A DNA stretch of 64,000 nucleotides from NCBI GenBank assembly GCA_951394405.1, contig OX596340.1, positions 2,666,001-2,730,000 on the forward strand, given 5' to 3'. The number at the start of each line of letters is the position of its first letter. Position 1 is the first letter of the stretch. This stretch comes from Coprinellus micaceus (taxonomy: Eukaryota; Basidiomycota; Agaricomycetes; Agaricales; Psathyrellaceae). Positions 23,382 through 33,106 of this stretch are shown piece after piece. The notes under the pieces are model-generated. The model ran no database searches, was not told the DNA's origin, and saw only the letters and a program-made list of their open reading frames with translations. The translations under genes were made by a program, and so were the position numbers.

Positions 23382-23688
23382 TAGTGATGGTCACGGGTAA
23401 CCCGCGGGTAGCGGCGCAGCGACCCGTACCCGTACCCGTGGGAACCCTGACCCGCAACCCGGCGGGTTTCCCGCGTCGAACAAGCCCAAGAATAGCCAAA
23501 ACGGATGAGAAATGACAGAGATATGAGTAATTTGGTAATTCACTCATAACCCTCCGAGTTTCTGTCCGTTTTGGGTGTTCTTGGGCTCGTTTTAAACGCC
23601 ACGGGTATGCAGACGTCTACCCGTACCCGTACCCGCGCATACCCTTCCCGCAAACCCGGCGGGTTTTCAAAACCCTTGACCATCACTA
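23382..23688 (+). mobile_element. Intact nested MITE (307 bp)
   Basis: The termini are TAGTGATGGTCACGGGT and, inverted, TAGTGATGGTCAAGGGT. The perfect 8-bp duplication TTTCCAAT flanks it (23374-23381 and 23689-23696). It lies inside an older copy of the same family, whose two pieces read CAGCGGGTTTCCAAT and CCAATACCCTTGATCATCAC at the junctions. Confidence 0.85.
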
Positions 23689-23713
23689 TTTCCAATACCC
23701 TTGATCATCACTA

Positions 23714-24341
23714 TCTGTCACTAATCGACTCTGTTGCAGAATTCAGATATCCAGAAGTAACCCAAGGCTGGTAAATGTACCGAGCCCTGTGAGCCAGTAC
23801 CATATAGGCTCAGGCTTTGCTTGATAACGCTGGCTTGGCCTGACAACCCGGCTTGGTCTGACAATCCAGTGTAGTAACTGGCCTGACAACCCTATCTCGG
23901 TAACGGGCCCGACAACCCCGGCTTGGAGCGGCTTGTGCATTTTGAAATCACAGGCATGTCTAAAACAATTGGGGCCTGAGCTAGGCTGGGCCTATTACTG
24001 AGGGTCCGGCTCGATTCAGTTTGTAGATAGCCAGCTGGTCCAGGGTCCCATTCGGAGCTCCAAGTTCAAGCCTGCACAACACTACCCACCTCCCCTACTG
24101 ATCGCTACCATCACCTGCACTCTAGAATACTGAGCTGGTCAGTTTTGGGTGAACTGGTGTGGAATATGACGGCTCACCAACTGCTTGCTTCTGCCATCTC
24201 AGATCTGACCAGGGGCTGGGTCGCTGTGATCGTAATCTGCCCTTTTTTGGTGCCGAATATTGTACGGGAGTGGCGTATCACCCTTTAACTCAGTATTGGG
24301 GTTCTGTTGCAGCACGTACCCTACCACGAGGTAGATAGGGT
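23714..24341. repeat. Degenerate GGCTTG-GACAACCC repeats
   Basis: Four imperfect units of the type GGCTTGG(C/T)CTGACAACCC occur between about 23820 and 23930. The rest of the stretch has no gene. Confidence 0.35.
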
Positions 24342-24780
24342 TCAGAAATTCTGTGGGTAGTTCATTTCAAATGCGGTGTCGCATTGATTGAAGATTACGT
24401 ACTGCCAGTTCACATCCCATCTTGTTTCCTCCCAGTGGACAAGAACACAGGTCTGAAACCGTAATGGTAGTCCATAAGACAGTAACACATAAAAATGAAG
24501 GTAAGCAATGCGGATTATGAAGTTGGTTCGAATTTGCGCCCATTCTGACAGCCGGTTAGTTTGATGAATCCGGCGAAGTCCCATGGCCGGCGCCTGATGG
24601 TCTCGACCCTTGTACTGTGATTCTATGATCCGATTTGTCATGTACCATCACTTCAGGTAATAATGCGTAGTGTCCCTCAAGCCGCAAACTCGGGAAGCTA
24701 TTGAGTAGTCGCAATACGCCCCTCGATCCGCGTTGCTGCTCGATTGCAATGGTAAGCTTGAGCCTTATGTGGGTTACTTT
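24342..24780 (-). CDS. Possible hypothetical protein, incomplete
   Basis: A minus-strand frame can be read from about 24780, across a possible 37-nt intron (GTGATG...CACAG, 24614-24650), to a TGA at 24342, about 130 codons. It is rich in aromatics (VHWEETRWDVNWQYVIFNQ). The start codon is missing (GTG at the edge) and no family is recognised. It may be the 3' end of a larger gene or chance. Confidence 0.22.
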
Positions 24781-25439
24781 CACAATGCGCTAATATATCT
24801 CAAATGGCAGCGTTCCTTCGATCCCCCACCTTTCCCTTCCCGTTCCCTTCACTGGCCAACCCTCAGTGCTTGGTAACCCCAATGGTTACTTCCGCCATCG
24901 AGTACGGCCATCCGTTGGATGACCTTTCAATTGGCCGCCAAACTAGGTCACAGCGCCATCCCTACATCGAGGAGGATGGATGTGCAAAGTTGACATATGT
25001 GTCAAGAAGGTATCTAGCAACCTGGTGCCACGAGCTGTGGGTAACGTCCGCATGTTTCTTCAGCAGTTCCCAACTCACCTCTCCCATAGAGACTGCGCAT
25101 TAGTCGATGGTGCATGATTATTTTCGCCTTTACTGGCTTCATACAGACAGCTGATACTCTTGTATGTGGCCCGCCCGTAGGAGCACTGCAGTACCACCGC
25201 GAATGGTGCGGTACCTCCCGCACTTCGTTTCCGGAACGAAATAAGAGTATATCTCGGTACATCTACACTAAGACGCGCGTCAAGCGTACCCACCAACAGG
25301 TAGCGTCGCGAATTCAAACATTGACAATTCGGTTCCCGAGCACATCCAAATGTGAGTGCTCCAGATGCTAACGAGGGCCTACCTAAATTCAGCGCGCAAT
25401 ACTCGTACAGTGCACCTACTCCTGTCGCTCGGACACATC
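24781..25439. other. Intergenic, no gene resolved
   Basis: Short frames only. The right end is the 5' flank of the gene at 25440, whose frame is open upstream to 25356 without conserved sequence. Confidence 0.35.
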
Positions 25440-26329
25440 ATGGCACATTCATCCGAGCCAGGTGTATCTGATCTCAACGCTAATGTCGAGACTCGGGATG
25501 GCGAAGCTGGCGGTGAAATGCAGACAACCTCTGCGTCTTGCAATGCTGAGCAACCCAATCATGCGGCGGCACCCACCTCGAGTTCTAGTGCCGGCGCTAT
25601 TCCAGACCCTGTTAATCAAATACAGGGTGAGGCTCATGATGGGTACACCTCCCGCGAAGGGGCCCGCGACCCTTTCGAATGGGATGAGTTTGTCGTGCTG
25701 GATAGATGCGCTGCCTCTGGATCCCAACCGGATTCCGATCCGACTACCATCAGGCTCGACGCGTACCCGGGTGAGCGGAGTATTGTCATGTTCGTGAATA
25801 TCCATGCTGGCCTACAAACGGGGCAGACGATACCCTTCCCTCAACTCGATCTGGCCGCGAACAAATTCAACCATCCCACGACACTAAACATCATCCCCTT
25901 TCCCGACTTCAGAATCACTACCGATGCCAAGCGCACGTTCAATCCTTTATTCTTCTTCTCGAATACGATCAGGCTGGTATCTCGATGGGAGTTGAGCGAA
26001 GAGACTCACGTCACCGTATACGTCGGCAATACCATCATGAATAACGATGTTGCATACCTCAGGGCGATTGCGAAGGAGATAGAGCAACGCTGCTGGACCT
26101 ATGAGTGTGATATTGGGGGTCCACTGTGGAACCTTATTAGCCAGGTGCCCGGTGAGTCCTATGAAGTCTACAATCTGATGCCTATACTGACCGCTACTCA
26201 GACATAGAATTAGTCACTGTGGTGCATACCGCCCGAGTATTGGCCCGAGGGGTTCGCAGCATGGCTATTGTCTACCACTTTGATACCGACGCGCGGGTCC
26301 GCGTGATGAAGCCGTTGGCTCCCAGGTGA
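25440..26329 (+). CDS. Orphan family X, copy 2
   Basis: Two exons, 25440-26151 and 26202-26329, give 279 aa starting MAHSSEPGVSD. It is the paralogue of the gene at 15699-16614: the IRLVSRWELS, CWTYECDIGGPLW and VYHFDTDA blocks and the intron position after the Trp-containing block are shared. The intron here is 50 nt (GTGAGT...ACTCAG) and spliced in phase 1, as in copy 1. The N-terminal 95 residues are disordered-looking (Ser/Ala/Glu-rich). A hydrophobic, beta-rich middle follows, and there is no Pro/Ser tail after the YHFD block. No signal peptide or membrane segment is seen. Function is unknown. Having both ends and clean splice sites, this is the better reference for the family. Confidence 0.65.
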
Positions 26330-27085
26330 TCGAGCAAGGCCTCGAGTAAGGTCGACAAATGGAGGGGACGACGAAAGGACATGTAAAATTGGACACTTGA
26401 ATGGACTGATGGATACGGGCGCATGATGCGTGCTGGCCTATCATATAGCTACACGGCCTGCGAGCCCTGGCGCTAAAACTGTGGACTCCTTTTGTGCATT
26501 GGCAAGCTCGGTTCCCTGCTCTGTTTTTGTAGTTCGTTTTGTGCCTTCATGTAGCCACAGTGCTAGGTGCGACTCTTGATGATTCGTACACATGTTTCTC
26601 AAACCATACGGGCGTTACATATAGCATTTTGTACCATACGTCCTGATATCCGACCCAACCCTACACTACATTAACAAAAATTTCCGCATGCTCCTTCCTT
26701 CCAACCTCCTGCTCTATCCATCCTCCCTTCTAGGCTCCCTTCCAGTGTGCAAAGGGGTCCTTATGGCATGAAACAAATCCCTCCGGGAAGGCGACCCTCA
26801 CGCTGCGTCGACTGTCGGCGCAACCCCGCATCTTAATCACAATTGCTCAAAACCACCAGTTCTGGCCCACTCGATCGGAACGAGAGGCTCGACGGTGCTG
26901 TGAAGGACTTCATATTTGGGTTGAGGCGTCGATGGGGCTAGGGTGGTAGCTGGAATGTCAGGGCGTTGGGAGTATGTATCTTCTTTATCGCAACCACAAA
27001 ACTAATTACATTGGAATCTTGAATACCAACGACGACGGTCAGCGGATGAATGCAGCTCAATCCACCTGTCTGTAGAGGTTCTGCA
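26330..27085. other. Intergenic, no gene resolved
   Basis: Convergent 3' flanks of the two neighbouring genes. No exon or repeat is supported. Confidence 0.45.
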
Positions 27086-28565
27086 CTATGGGGTCGTAAG
27101 TGACGAGTTATCGAACGCGGCCCAAAGATCTGCCTCAGTTGGTATGAATTGCGGAACGACCGCGTCAACGCCTGAGATCAGCACTGCGCGAGCGACTACA
27201 CCGAGCAGGGACAATTCTAGTGTCCTCCATATCATTTGTTGTTCATCAGCCAACCTCTTGAGCAACAAAAATCGCGTATGCGAATACTTGCAGGAGAGGA
27301 ATACTTCGTTTAGATCTATGGTATCTGTCATCATGACTATTGTGTGGCTTCACGCGTCGCGAAACGTACCATTGGATGTGCATCTGTCCACCAAAGCAGC
27401 TACTCGTTCAAGCCGCTCTCGCTTCGATATGGCTAGAGGGTCAGTGTTAATCCGGGTTGGTGGCTGTAGGCCATATGCCGACGGAGCGAATCCCTGCAGG
27501 GGTGCATTCTGGGGGACTGTGAGGAGATGGTCTCGTAGCCGATTGTGGAAAAGGTTGTGTTCCGTACCTTGTCAGAAAATCAATGCCGCTTCAAAATATT
27601 AGATGAATGTGGGATACATACTGGTATAGGTCTCCGTCTCCGCGGAAATTAACCTCTCAACTTCACCCTCCCTTGCCGAAACTACAACGTCTTCAGTGTC
27701 CTCGTATACCAGGCATCTTTGATCCCGGAGGCCCGATGGTATGAAATTCACTTGAGGAATGGGAGGATCAGGACCCGAGTCGGTGACTTCTTGGTGCATA
27801 TGCATGGAGCGAAACCCGTCACGGTTCGGTACGATTTGATTGAATGGAGGCACTCCATCAGAGTATCCCGGCGTATCAAGAGCATGGTGGATAGTCGACT
27901 GCTGAAGTCCGTGGAATGAGGGTAGGTCTAAGTCACGGCGTTTGCTATGAGCCGGGATCGGTGAGCCACTGAGTAGGTCGCCGGTTTGGTTGGTGCTAGA
28001 TGTGGTGGGGCGCCCCTCGATCTCTGCGGTGGCATTGACGGGGTTGGGTACTGTTTGGGGTGTTTTAAGCCGGGGAGTGGTAGAGGACTTGGGTGAAGGG
28101 TTGGGGTCAGGATCTACCGAACATCCATGCGGATGCTCAGCTTGTGATATGATAGACGCGTCGTCCTCAGACAGGATGAAAAGGGATTCGATATTGTCGT
28201 GAAGGTGTGTAGGGTCTACTATTTCGCTCTGGGTTAAGGGTATGGGTCCAACATCCGTTGAAGGGATTACAGGATCTAGTAGAGACGTGCGTTTATGACT
28301 CCTTCGCGGTATTCGTGGTTGCCTGCTTCCTGCGGACGCCCCAGTGCTTTGAAGCTTGAGTTTCTTGAGCGTCTTCTTGCTTCTATTTCGCTTCAGATCT
28401 TGAAGCTGACCGTACTGTAGGGACGTCAGTTTATATTCGAACGTTGGTAGTTTCTGCACTCACTGAACGCGGTCTGAAACCTTTGGGACGGTGGTACTCC
28501 TCGGATGACTCTCTGTCTGGGGTGGTGTCAGATAGGCGTTCATTCGGGTTTGTGGTACCCAGCAT
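27086..28565 (-). CDS. Orphan protein with basic N-terminus and conserved helical C-terminus
   Basis: Exons 28565-28464, 28414-27622, 27567-27370 and 27324-27086 join in frame to 443 aa from an ATG (MLGTTNPNERLSD). The introns are 49, 54 and 45 nt, all GT/AG. Residues 40-65 are highly basic (KRNRSKKTLKKLKL), a likely nuclear localisation signal. Residues about 70-290 are Pro/Ser/Thr-rich and look disordered. The last 140 residues, encoded by the two short exons, are ordered and helical (ISKRERLERVAALVDRC, RFLLLKRLADEQQMIW, LGVVARAVLISGVDAVV). No domain is recognised. The layout, NLS plus linker plus helical domain, resembles that of the orphan gene at 514-1872, but I see no sequence similarity. 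Confidence 0.6.
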
Positions 28566-28894
28566 GAGAGGCGCTGTGGATCCAGTTAGCGGACATCCTT
28601 GACCTTCTGGTGCAGCCGCTTAAAACGAACTGGGTCCCGCCAGTTGGATTGGAGAGGAATCCTCCACCTGACTGATAGACACCGTGATTCTAGACGCATG
28701 ACTAATGCTGTGCAACCCTCTAGCCCACTTCTGGCGCTCAACTGGCGCTTACTGCCTGATCTAGGCTGGGCCTTGGCCTTGAAATATTGTGAGGTTTGGA
28801 ATGGTGTATTGGTAATAACAGGTTGCATAACTCGAGTTGAGTGAGCGTATCTGTGCATCATTGTCATATGTATATAGTAATCAGATATCCACCC
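28566..28894. other. Intergenic
   Basis: Non-coding. No exon is supported on either strand. Confidence 0.4.
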
Positions 28895-31032
28895 CTAGTA
28901 ATCAAGAACCCCGTCGTCAATTACATTTTGAAGGCTTGCGAATGTGACGGTTCTACGATGATATTTAATTTCCAGTGGGATGTTGCATGCCCGATAGCGC
29001 CCCTCAAACGTGCGAAATAAACGCTCTACGATGATGCGATTGCCAGGACTCCTCTTCCAAAGTACCACTCTCACGAGTGAGGGGTATAAAGAGCGGTGAT
29101 TTAGAATGCTACTGAGGAATTTTTCTGTTCGGTGGCGGATCGTATCGTTCCACCGGGTGAGGTCTGGGTCGTTTGGTATGCCTCCCCATGGGTGCTGGCG
29201 GGTCACGATTTCTATCTCTTCCAATGCATCCAGCCCGACAGGAAAAACGACGTCGGACCAGATTCCGACGATGAATGACAAGCGCCGTAGGCCTTGATAA
29301 GGGCTGTAGCTGACCGTTCGACCCATACGATTGAGTTCGTGGATGGAGCACAACACACGGTCTCGGAAGTGGGGTGGTGTGCGCTTTAAGGTTTCAAACG
29401 GTGCGTGCACATACAGGTGTTGTAGCATAGGCGTTGAGTCTGCTTGGAACCCCAAGGTGACGAGTAGTTCCATGCTGGTCATGGCTTGCGTGATGGTGGT
29501 GCTGTTGAATCCGTTGCCGATTGACAGTCTCTTCAGCTGATGAAATCCGAACCTCATGTGGTTGCCAGGCACCCCGACTTCTGCATCTTGCTGTATCGCT
29601 TCCGTGTCGCCTGTTTGCCAGTCTGCGATTTCATCGAAGACGTTCCTCAACGGGCGATGGGCTCCATCCCCTCGATTCAAACATGCAGTCTGAAAGGCCT
29701 GCAGTTCCTTGCACCCTACAGAAAGGGCAGCAATTTGGCGCAGTGTCGGAGCCATATTGCATGACATGAATTGCACACGCCTGATTCGGGGACATTGGAC
29801 CGGGATGGACCCAATGAAGTCATTACTGGCGTCGTCTCCCCACATCCCACCATATGTGAAACTGGCTAGGGTAAGAACCCGCAACTCGGAGTCCTGTCTG
29901 GCATTTTTTTCCATAATTTCGTTACAGCTGTCTGGCGGGGGTTTTCCAAAATGCACTTTTTCTCTGGGAGGCCGATGCTTCTTTTTGCGTTATGTATAAT
30001 ACACTTTTCCTGAGGGACGCCGCTGCTTCTATTTGCGTTATGCATAATTGTGAATAACCCACTTTCCCTAAAAGGAACGTGTCACGCGCTCGTTCAACTA
30101 GGCACGTGATGTAAGTTTGTTTATCATTCGCGACGACCCCCACATTCCCACATGGGTAGCTCCCTCCCACTCCGCATCGCACCCCTCCCTTCGGGGGGGC
30201 CCCACGATGCTCCAGGGAGGGTCCCAGGGCCCCCGATGTGAGACCGTCAGTCACATATGTGGGGCCCCCGGGTTCCTTGCCGCCGCTCATCACGAGCTCG
30301 GCCCAAGGGCCTCGAATTGACAGCCGTAGGGTTACGTTACACACGCCGGGTGATGCACATTTTAATAATGAAATTATTTGAGCCCATATGCGAGTATTTT
30401 TGAGAGCCCACAACTTAAATTCTGGTTTGTTTTAATTTCTTCAACATACAGTGGTATGTTGGACTTGATCACATCGGAGATGATGCCCCTACCGCATTGG
30501 GAAAGGACGCACTATACCCCAAGAAGCAACTATTTCACGCTTTTGCAAAATTATTCAAAGTGCAATTTGATCGAAGCCCAAAAGTGAATTATGGAAAACC
30601 CGCAGCAGACAGCTCAAAGGGTTTTATGGAAAATAACGCCCGCTACTGGTGCAACTCGCACATTCCAGATAGCAGCTGGGTTGAATAGGCCGCATGATCA
30701 TCTTTCCACCAGAGAAAGTCGACCCTTTGAGTGTACTCCGCGAGGGGGCGCCTGGTGGGCCTCGTAGCACCGGCTGCCGAAATGCGGCAGAGACGCTCAA
30801 GTTGCAAAGGCCTTTTCACAGTGATATGGCGCCAGAGTAGGGGCAGTGCCATGTCGTGTAAGTCCTTGGATACGTGTAAGCATGACACCAGAGTCGATTT
30901 TCCGGGCGATATTCCAGGTAAATCAAGGTGATGTGGCGACACACGTTCGTCGAAGTCGTCCGCCAGGTCAGACTCATTCAGGAGTGCCGAGAGAATCAAG
31001 TAGATGATCTCCGGAGGAAGACAGTCGGCCAT
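28895..31032 (-). pseudogene. Family-A F-box-like gene split by a transposon
   Basis: The N-terminal part (31032-30651) starts MADCLPPEIIYLILSALL and runs through WWKDDHAAYSTQLLSGMCEL. The C-terminal part (29888-28895) resumes at ELRVLTLASFTYGGMWG and ends with the family block PSLVRVVLWKRSPGNR. They are separated by a 762-bp element flanked by an exact 8-bp duplication. Taking out the element and one duplication copy leaves a continuous frame of about 455 codons, close to the 423-443 aa of intact family-A members. No other stop or frameshift is visible, so the disruption is recent. As it stands, translation would stop three codons into the insertion (CEL then His-Gln-stop). Confidence 0.85.
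29889..30650 (-). mobile_element. Non-autonomous TIR element, copy 1 (762 bp)
   Basis: Flanked by the perfect duplication GCAACTCG (29881-29888 and 30651-30658). The two ends are imperfect inverted repeats of about 70 bp sharing TTTTCCATAA, AGCTGTCTG and GGGTTTTCCA blocks. The interior contains a GC-rich palindromic region (CCCACATGGGTAGCTCCCTCC, GGGGCCCC) and the block TCAATTCGAGGCCCTTGGGC on the minus strand. This interior matches the element at 60734-61360 in opposite orientation. There is no transposase frame. The 8-bp duplication points to the hAT superfamily. Confidence 0.82.
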
Positions 31033-31405
31033 TTGCGTGGCACGGTGGAGTAGACTGGATGCGTATTATCGCGATTATTGCGTAGACTTGTCGGTTGCCG
31101 TGCCTATGTCTGTTAGGCGAATGTGGTTCGGTCGAAAGCGACACAAGCCTTTTAACCATTTTGTTCGTCACTGTGATCCGGTATTGCCTTCAACTCATGA
31201 ACTGTCATGACCAATCCTCATCTAATCAGACGACCTTCCGATTTCCTGGCTGTCTGACACACCAGATACCATGCGTCAGCATCTGGGCGCTTATTCTCCG
31301 GCCACGCGTTTCTAGGCCTAGAATCGGACTGTATTCAATTAACTGGTGCTACAAGTCGTACCCGCAAGCGTACAATAGGTGGTATCAATGAAACCAGCAA
31401 GCCAA
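31033..31405. other. Intergenic
   Basis: Upstream flank of the split F-box gene and downstream flank of the next one. No gene is seen. Confidence 0.45.
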
Positions 31406-32737
31406 TCATACGTAACTACCCTCTACAAGAAATTCCATGGATTCGGTCCACCATTCGGGTTGGTGATGTGTCCGAGTCTCCAGTACGATGCCTTGACTTT
31501 GGAACAGCTGCGTGAACTTCCTAGCCAATTTTTCCACCAATATTCGATTCCCCCTGCGCCTCTTCCATAGAACAGCCTTTGAAAGAGATGGATAGTTCGT
31601 CACTAGTATCGTCTGAAGAACACCCTCCATCAGATCTAACATCCATTCGTTCCATAAAATACGCTCGTTCCGGTACCCAGGTGATGCCGGACCCCTGTCA
31701 GTCACGAACTCGAGTACCTGCAAGCTGTCCAACCCAGTAGGAATGGATAGCTCGCTCGCGCTGATGTGGACGACAAGGACCAGTCGAGACAGGTTACGGT
31801 ACCCGCTACAGCTGGGTACAATCTGGTCAGCGATCAAATGAGTAACGGTGCTCCGTATACGCAGCTGGAATGGTTCAAGGATCCCCTGAATCAGCTCGAA
31901 CGGTATGTACACGTCGAGATGCCGTAGTTTGGGTGCTGACGTTGGCCTGTATCTCAATGCGTCGAGTAGAGAGACTGCGGTTTTGGCGTATGGTACTTGA
32001 ATGTGAGAATCACCGTCCCCTATGGAGAGAACTTCGAGAGCTTGAAATTCTAGTAATAGAGACCCATCTCTTCCATGACCATTATCCTCCTGTATTCCCG
32101 GCTGCAGCGCCTCGTCGTCCATTGGATTCGGGTGGATGGGATCTGCGCTGTTCAGACTGACTATTTGGAGTGTCCGCAAGGCCTTGCACGATGACGACAG
32201 CGCGGCGACCTGACTCAGAGTGGGTGTTTCGGTGATACTGAGGAACTGGAGTCGCCGGAGGAACGGGCAAGTTATGGGGAGAGATTTGAGAAAGGATTCA
32301 CTGTGGTCGCGGCACCACACAGCTCCGTCGATGATATAGTTGTCCATTATCAATGTCCGCAATTCACGCATATTCGTCAATAGGCGTGTTACGGTCTCCA
32401 GGTCTCGATCTCTCCAGTACATGAAGTCAATCCTCCGGGTGTATTCTGGCAGACTTCGCCTGGTTGGTCTCAAGGGCCCTCTTTCCGACAAACGACAGAG
32501 TAGCCGGAGGTCGTGCGGTTTTCGGATGACCAAATACCGCCATAGGATGGGGACCGTCATGACGTAGAAGTCTTGAGAGACCAGGCACACGGATGCGAGG
32601 ATAGATCTTCCACTAGAACACACAGGTAGTTCGCCGTGGAACGGAGATACACGCTCGTCGAGGTCGTCTCCTATGTTCCATTCGTCGACTAGAGACATTA
32701 AGATGAGGTGGTAAATTTCCGGTGGTAGCGAAGGCAT
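31406..32737 (-). CDS. Family-A F-box-like/LRR protein
   Basis: Intronless, 443 aa, from MPSLPPEIYHLILMSLVDEW. The F-box-like start, the DDLDERVSPFHGELPVCSSG block, SQDFYVMTVPILWRYLVI and the closing PSLSKAVLWKRRRGNRILVE block match the other family-A members. The middle has leucine-rich segments (CPFLRRLQFLS, CKALRTLQI). I placed the start at the Met aligned with the paralogues; the longer open frame (to 33070) would overlap the next gene. It forms a divergent pair with the gene at 33107. The probable role is an SCF substrate adaptor, by analogy only. Confidence 0.8.
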   Translation of the reverse strand: MPSLPPEIYHLILMSLVDEWNIGDDLDERVSPFHGELPVCSSGRSILASVCLVSQDFYVMTVPILWRYLVIRKPHDLRLLCRLSERGPLRPTRRSLPEYTRRIDFMYWRDRDLETVTRLLTNMRELRTLIMDNYIIDGAVWCRDHSESFLKSLPITCPFLRRLQFLSITETPTLSQVAALSSSCKALRTLQIVSLNSADPIHPNPMDDEALQPGIQEDNGHGRDGSLLLEFQALEVLSIGDGDSHIQVPYAKTAVSLLDALRYRPTSAPKLRHLDVYIPFELIQGILEPFQLRIRSTVTHLIADQIVPSCSGYRNLSRLVLVVHISASELSIPTGLDSLQVLEFVTDRGPASPGYRNERILWNEWMLDLMEGVLQTILVTNYPSLSKAVLWKRRRGNRILVEKLARKFTQLFQSQGIVLETRTHHQPEWWTESMEFLVEGSYV

Positions 32738-33106
32738 GGTCGGTGGTCGAACTCCAGAATAGGATAGGTGTGAAGTGAGCTCCTGAATCGGTCGCGAAAC
32801 GCGGCTGTGCGTGTTCGATGTGAAGTGTGGGCACTGTATCATAGGCTCAGTAGATGTGCGGTTAAATACCAAGTGTAGAGTCTTACATATATGCTTAGTA
32901 GGTGCTGCGACCCATGTTGTCAGAGCGATGGTTAATCCATGAATATGGACAGTCAGCATACAGCTGGACTGTGAGTAAGCACGGCATATGTGGGAAAATT
33001 TGGCCGATTCCCGGCTGCCCGGGTGCCGTGACAGGTTAGTTGGATATAAACTGTCTTGACCTTCATACACTGCCGCTACCGATCGCGCCGTTCCTGTCCC
33101 TCACAT
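32738..33106. promoter_or_regulatory. 369-bp bidirectional promoter region
   Basis: This spacer separates the start codons of two divergent family-A F-box genes and must hold both promoters unless the 5' UTRs overlap. I cannot point to a certain TATA box. The sequence is not an obvious inverted duplication. Confidence 0.5.

Larger units (their letters stand above)
21428..23713. repeat. Cluster of related MITE copies, nested and partial
   Basis: At least six copies of one about 310-330-bp family are recognisable by the terminus TAGTGATGGTCA with an inverted copy at the other end, internal stretches rich in ACCCATACCC/ACCCGTACCC, and a conserved centre (AAAACAGATGAG...ACTCATAACCC). Copies: 21428-21740 (both ends); about 21741-22028 (abutting, diverged); 22028-22108 (5' fragment); 22109-22348 (3' truncated); 23011-23337 (reverse arrangement, both ends); 23382-23688 (intact); and an outer fragment split by the last one. 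There is no coding sequence. They are non-autonomous hAT-type elements, judged by the 8-bp duplication around the intact copy. Confidence 0.8.

Noticed and set aside
24014..24160. Possible gene between the MITE cluster and 24342
   Set aside because: No ATG-initiated frame longer than 60 codons and no splice-consistent exons.
32738..33070. Upstream extension of the family-A frame (111 codons)
   Set aside because: It would overlap the divergent gene, lacks conservation with paralogues and has no F-box-related sequence.
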